64,000 nucleotides of DNA from Trichopria drosophilae (taxonomy: Eukaryota > Arthropoda > Insecta > Hymenoptera > Diapriidae), in NCBI GenBank assembly GCA_030407085.1, contig CM059587.1:84395001-84459000 (forward strand), given 5' to 3'. Shown in pieces: positions 58,951 to 64,000 of the stretch; the stretch's first letter is position 1, and every line of letters begins with the position of its first letter. The notes under the pieces are model-generated. The model ran no database searches. It saw nothing but the letters and a program-made list of their open reading frames with translations, and was not told the origin of the DNA. A program made the position numbers and the translations under genes.

Positions 58951-59929
58951 TAGATATGCGACTTATGTGAACAAAATTTCTTCGTAAGGCACTAGCCGTA
59001 TTCTTATGATTTTTTAATTAGTTGTATTATTTTAATTACATTTTTTAATACTGAATTGGAATTTTAGTGTTCATCGATGAAAATCTTTTTTTCTTTTTGT
59101 ATTTAAAAAAATAAATGCACTGTAAAATCTTAATTTTAACATCGCAATCGTAATCCGTAACTTATATATTACAAAAATATATTATAAAACATAATTTATA
59201 TTAAATAAAAATCGTTCTACTTGTTAAAATCCGACCGTTAAAGCTCCATAAAGCGTCGACCGGCCAGTAGTAACAGATAGTTATGGTGGGACATCGTGTG
59301 CATAAAAATAAATCACCATTTTAGGCGATCATTTTTTTACTAGTTCACAAAACCTTTTTTTTAACTTTTTCTTCTTTTAAAAGAGGTTTTAGGCTGTATT
59401 CATTAAGCTATTATTGAAATCTTATCGCTTTTTTATTGAAAGTAGTAAAAATACTTTCAAAATACCTCAAACATTGAAGAATATTAAGTTTGTTGCAACT
59501 TTAACCACATATTACAGAGAACCAAGGTTTAATAAAATTTGTCCACTATGGCATTCGTATTTAGCGACCCCAAATTAATAAACATTAGCTTATTTCATCG
59601 CTGTAACATTTTCATGTTGACCAATATAATGTATTATTCAAGTAGCAACCACTATTTACTTCTCCATTTGATTTGAAACTTTTAAATGATTTAAATTTGA
59701 TAATTCATTCATTTTAATTCAGATTTGTTTGCAGAATTTTCCTATCATGTCGCATTTTCGAGAAAAATGCGTTTAAATGTGTTAAAATGTGCGTTTTTGG
59801 CACTTTTTCGATTGCCTTAGTAGCCAAAGGGTACATTTAACAATCGTAGCATCATTTCCGAAGTATTTTTTTGTGCTTGAAGTAATAGTGTTCCAAATGT
59901 GCGTTTTTTGGTCATATTCCAACACAGCA
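58951..59929. other. AT-rich intergenic stretch
   Basis: A fragment of the ~120-bp repeat family (CGTATTTAGCGACCCCA) lies near 59558. No gene. Confidence 0.4.
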
Positions 59930-60060
59930 CACTGTCCTGAGGACGTCGTCAGGAGCTCCTCAGGACGTTCAAATGTCCAGTTTTACCATCCTGTTAACGT
60001 CCACAGGACATCCTCGGGACACAGGACCTTTCAAATGAGCCCCCACTCAATCTATGTTGC
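59930..60060. repeat. Self-complementary GTCCTGAGGAC-type repeat
   Basis: GTCCTGAGGACGTC, CAGGAGCTCCTCAGGACG, ACGTCCACAGGACATCC and GGGACACAGGACC recur within ~100 bp. The arrangement of self-complementary words resembles the TTCTAGAGACATT region at 28.3 kb, in a GC-rich version. Confidence 0.5.
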
Positions 60061-61199
60061 CATTTAAGGACTTCAACCCCCCTCGTCTCCCATGTGCCCC
60101 TTAGAGATGGTGAGTCGCAAGCCCCCAAAAAAATAGATTTTTTGAAAAATCGGTTCGCCTGTTTCCGTGTTTTTAAAAAAGAAATGTTTGTTCAAGTTAT
60201 TAGCTAGGTCGGCAACTTAATATCTGAGATAAGCAAATCATTATTGCCCTGAGCCATATTTTTTTAAGATGGACGGCACCGATATTATGTATAGTATATC
60301 TTTAATTTACATTCCACAAAGTAAACACACAAAAGGGCTGGACTACTACGCAAGAAGGCTGGTCATTGGAACTAACTATTTTGGTTGCTATATCTGAATC
60401 AAACTAGATAATTTAAAGTTTATTTTGTTTACTACATAGCCTAGAACATCGATTCAAAAGGAGTGAAGCTGCGCAAAACACACAAAAGGAGAAAAATGTC
60501 AAGTTCATATAATATGGGAACCTGTCATCCTATGTATGTTCAGCCAACCGAACGGTTTTATTACAAAAGGAAATTGTCCAGAATTTTATCAGCTACAACT
60601 GTGACCCATACACCAAATCCGTAAAATACGTACTTTTCATCTTATGCGGAAAACATTATTTTTAGTCTTTATTCTTAAGGTGGCTCAAGTAGCACAGATC
60701 TATCGATGGGGACTTTTAGTATTCAGGACTCCAAAATATACCTTCCCCAAAAATCCTCACTGGCCCATAACTTTCCAAGTTTTACGTAGATTTTCAGCTA
60801 ATTTGGCTAAGCTACACATAATAATGTAAATAAACCTGTTTTGAACCAAACAAATTAATGTAAGCCAAAATTAAAAAAGCATAAGTTAAAATTATTGCAG
60901 AATTTTAGATTCCATAAATCTGCCGTTAATCGACCAAATTACTCATTTGTCTTAACGTTGACATTTCTGAAATGATTTGATTCCTTGCAGAGTTACTGAC
61001 TTTTTATCAACAAAAACACGAAAAGTTTAGTAAAATACAATTAATACTCAAATATCTCGATCATATTTGAGGCTAACCTAGATTTAGTAAATAATGCGAA
61101 AAATTCAAGCTAATTCCAATAAAAATATATTAGAAAATTAGTGCAGTACACATTCAAAGCATAAAATAATTAGTTTTCTCAATATTGTATTCCTAAACC
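60061..61199. other. AT-rich intergenic stretch
   Basis: No gene, RNA or repeat recognised. Confidence 0.4.
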
Positions 61200-61720
61200 T
61201 CACGCTGTACCACATTTTAAAACCGCACAGATGTGGTAGATGTAAGGGGAGCGAAAAGAAACCGACCTGGGAAAGCACCTCGAGTGTGATAAGCCGACAG
61301 GCTTTTTTTCGCAAAACGAAGACGATAGTCGAGAATGTATATTATACGTTCCCGAAAAAGAACGGCGAAGCTTTGCCGTGGTGGTCCTTTGAAAAATTAT
61401 TCTCTTAAGCGGAAAGTTGCATAATACCGTCTGTACGGAGCCTGGGCTCACCTTTCGTTTTTTTCAATGAACTTCCCGACACCTTTCCTGCTCGCCTGCC
61501 TCAACTACCTTCGTGTTAGACGGCGCTTGCACGTGGTCGGATAATTTTGCGTGAACCTTCAAAATTTTACCTTCCTGAGTTTTCTAGTGCACACGTGATT
61601 CAAGTGAGTTTAACTACGCAGAAAATATAAACTCGTTTTGAAATTCGTGTGCGCATCGCAAATTCGAGATACCGAGTATCTACGTTTCTAACGATTATGT
61701 ATGTGCGAGAGAGGAAGATA
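61200..61720. other. GC-enriched island, possible 5' UTR exon or promoter on the minus strand
   Basis: GC-rich non-repetitive block. On the minus strand a good donor, AAAG then GTGAGC, ends a GC-rich stretch at 61452. This could be a 5' untranslated exon of the LRR gene, with an ~8.4-kb intron to the acceptor at 53016. No sequence evidence links them. It could equally be a regulatory element. Confidence 0.2.
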
Positions 61721-62769
61721 TACAGAAAAAGAGAGATGCAGAAAAAGGTTGAAGAAACGAAACCAAACGGAAGCTTTTTGGGAGCCCTTGATGTTGGAAT
61801 TCTCTTTGTGCACCTATTTTAATCTATTTGTAAGCTCAAAAGCTTTTCGGTGTTGGCGACGTATTCACATTTCTACGTTTTTCCAATCCAGATTCTATTA
61901 TGCTGGATTGGAAAGTCTAAATTTTTATAATTAAGACATATCTGAAATGTACCATCAATTTTTTAGATAATAAAACAAATGATGTCATTAACAATAAACA
62001 TCAGTGTATAGGTAAATACATCAGTGGAAATACTTTTTATACTTCATAATTCTTGTTGATTAAGGTCAGACGACCTATTCTAAAGTCATGTTTTATTCAG
62101 ATTGTCTCTTCTGTTCAGGATAAATAGCTGGAGCCAACTGTTTTCCTATCGTCGTTTCGCAAACATTGAAGTTTGCTTCATCAGGGTCAGAGACTGCTCC
62201 CATAGTCACATACTCTAAAGTAGCAATCTCTCTGCATGCACCTTTTGGGTGTTTAGCTAACTATTCAAATCCATCAACAAATTCAGTAGCATCAAGGTTA
62301 CTAATCATCAGGGTGTTTTCCAACGAACGAAGTTTAGTCCTGGTTTTTGGACTAACTAAAAGTAAAATCTATTCAAATTTTCTGCTAGTGTTCTGATAAG
62401 GCAATCGATTTCTGTCTACTCCTAAGAGGATTATTCCACTTTTCACTGATGTAAGTATCGAATGAAGATCATATTAGATAACTTCAAACTAACTCGAATG
62501 TGACGAAGTAAAGATTTCTAGTTTTCAATTTTATTATGCAGCAATTGTTCTCTTATAGAAATAATGTAGACGAAAATAAAATATAAAATAAAGTGAAACC
62601 GGAAATTGGTTGGAGTGATTTGAACAATTCAAACTTTTTCAATGTGAGCAGTGAACGACAAAATATCCAGCACGAAACGTCAATTGGTACAAATATGCAT
62701 GGTAGTATCACGTCAAAATTGTTGCTAAACTACATGTTATTCTGTTTTCGTTTGTTATTTGCCGTTTTA
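61721..62769. other. Intergenic stretch
   Basis: Short chance frames only. Nothing recognised. Confidence 0.4.
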
Positions 62770-63110
62770 TTTTAGTACAATACAGGGAAGGTCCTGAAAC
62801 ACGTCATCCCCCGCATAGCGATATGTCACGCGTGACTCGATTCGTAGCATATACACGTGCACTTTTTATTTCGCGATACGTGTTGGTGCAACGTTTGTGT
62901 GCCGAGTTCTCCGGTCCTCGTATATTTGCGTGCCATTAAAACATTGCCGAGGGTGAGACGAAGACAGAGATAGTCGGAACTAACGACTCGGACGGAAAAA
63001 GAGGGATACATGGAACGAGTTAAAGAGACAAAAAAAAAGAAGGGAGAATGTTCATAACACAACAGTCTCTTGTTGCGGTAGAACAAGCACCCCTATTCCC
63101 CTTGACTCTG
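62770..63110. other. GC-enriched island
   Basis: CG-rich block with no coding frame of interest. Ends in an A/G-rich run on the + strand (62990-63050). Possibly regulatory. Confidence 0.25.
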
Positions 63111-63339
63111 GTCTTAAGTTCCTGAAAGTTTCGCCAAGATTCTCAAATCTTGACTCGCTTGACGTACTTTTGTCTTCTTATGCAATTTTTTGTTTCACCA
63201 TTGTTCTTTGTTTCCTCTATCAATCTTCGCCGATGTTTCAACTATGCACAATTTTTTCCGTTGCTACACTTCGATAATTTCGTTAATTTATTTTTCACTT
63301 CTTTACATATTTTTTTTCTGTATTTTTCTATATTAGCAA

Positions 63340-64000
63340 ACTATATTAATAAACTGTCCATTTCCAAAAGCCCCTCAGATTCATCAATTCTAACAAAAGG
63401 AATGATATCAAAAATTTTTTACATAATGCAAATCAAGAAGAACCAAATTAGTTATCATATCCCGCAAAAAAAGGTCAAATACTTAGGTGTACAGCTAGAT
63501 TATCTTTTCCGGCTCAATTCCCATACACTCACTCAAATCGAAAAAGCTAAGAAAATGTTTAGGTCGCACAGCCACCTTTTTTCCATAAACACCTATCCGA
63601 CCATGCCAAAATTAATTGTTATTTACTTTTAATTCACCCTATTATTATATATGCTGTTCCAATATTCTGGAATTTTAATGCACCAATAGCCAAAAAATTA
63701 CGCAAATTTGAAAGAACATGTTTCCGATCCTGCTTACATCTCTACAGAAATCCAGATAGCAAACATTTCATTATCAACAAATTAACATACAACAAAGCAT
63801 ATATTTCAAGAATAGACAATTATATTCTAAAACTGACTCGTAATTACTTAGCTAATCTAAAAATGATTAAAAATAAAAATCTAGAACAGATTGCTCAAGC
63901 CATGTCCGATTCTACAACATATGCCATTTTCTCAAACTATTTTCCACCACATTCTTTTACATTCTTCGACTTCAACGGACTCATACAAGAGAGTAATAAT
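63340..64000 (+). pseudogene. Non-LTR retrotransposon reverse-transcriptase fragment, frameshifted, cut by window end
   Basis: The + strand frame carries VKYLGVQLDYLFRLNSHT followed by KAKKMF, the KYLGV-LD ... H motif that follows the reverse-transcriptase palm in jockey/CR1-type LINEs. The frame stops at TAA 63630-63632. A one-base shift there restores LLIHPIIIYAVPIFWNF, then KKLRKFERTCFR, the next conserved block of the same family (P-I-Y--P-W, L---ER). Reading then stays open to 64000. The catalytic YxDD motif is not visible upstream, so this is a 5'-truncated, frameshifted copy whose 3' end lies outside the window. The upstream limit (63340) is approximate. The clade is a best guess; membership in the LINE RT superfamily is well supported. 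Confidence 0.8.

Noticed and set aside
63150..63339. 5' part of the frame leading into the reverse-transcriptase fragment
   Set aside because: Hydrophobic Phe/Leu-rich run without LINE motifs; probably chance upstream extension.

Overview
The window looks like an intergenic-rich piece of an AT-rich insect nuclear genome. GT-AG introns split the one well-supported gene, exons are GC-richer than their surroundings, and short inverted-repeat elements are abundant. A non-LTR retrotransposon remnant, a tRNA-like SINE head and FLYWCH-like debris are also present. The repeat style and the GC-rich islands suggest Hymenoptera, but that is inference. There are no operons, bacterial-type genes, CRISPR arrays or complete rRNA/tRNA genes. 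Most long open frames are chance frames in AT-rich DNA.

Layout. 2.3-7.4 kb: two nearly identical copies, in direct orientation, of a ~1.16-kb unit, each carrying an intact single-exon gene for a small ankyrin-repeat protein. Two further decayed copies of the upstream block, one inverted, lie between them. 9.5-13.6 kb: GC-richer islands, a pyrimidine tract and promoter-like motifs, but no convincing exon. 14-24 kb: AT-rich desert with two large foldback elements (17.9-18.6 and 23.3-24.0 kb). 24.4-30.0 kb: GC-rich non-coding islands, then a self-similar repeat containing a tRNA-like sequence. 30-44 kb: desert with a ~319-bp satellite (39.9-40.8 kb), a strong enhancer-like island (39.25-39.8 kb) and small inverted-repeat elements. 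44.46 kb: a candidate signal-peptide exon on the + strand. 45-51 kb: MITE-like elements and a ~2-kb nested inverted-repeat structure. 51.3-53.0 kb (minus strand): two exons of a secreted/membrane leucine-rich-repeat protein, best read as the cell-adhesion protein connectin, with its C-terminal exon(s) not located. 53.7-58.9 kb: nested MITEs and a 376-bp palindrome. 63.3-64.0 kb: a frameshifted reverse-transcriptase fragment running off the window edge.

Functionally, the connectin-like gene is the only clearly constrained multi-exon gene. The GC-rich islands on both sides fit a tissue-regulated developmental gene with distant regulatory elements; this is inferred and needs conservation data. 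The most unusual structures are the ankyrin duplicon and a foldback family at 23.3 and 50.1 kb, whose arms share a 15-16-bp tandem period around a CGACA/TGTCG core.
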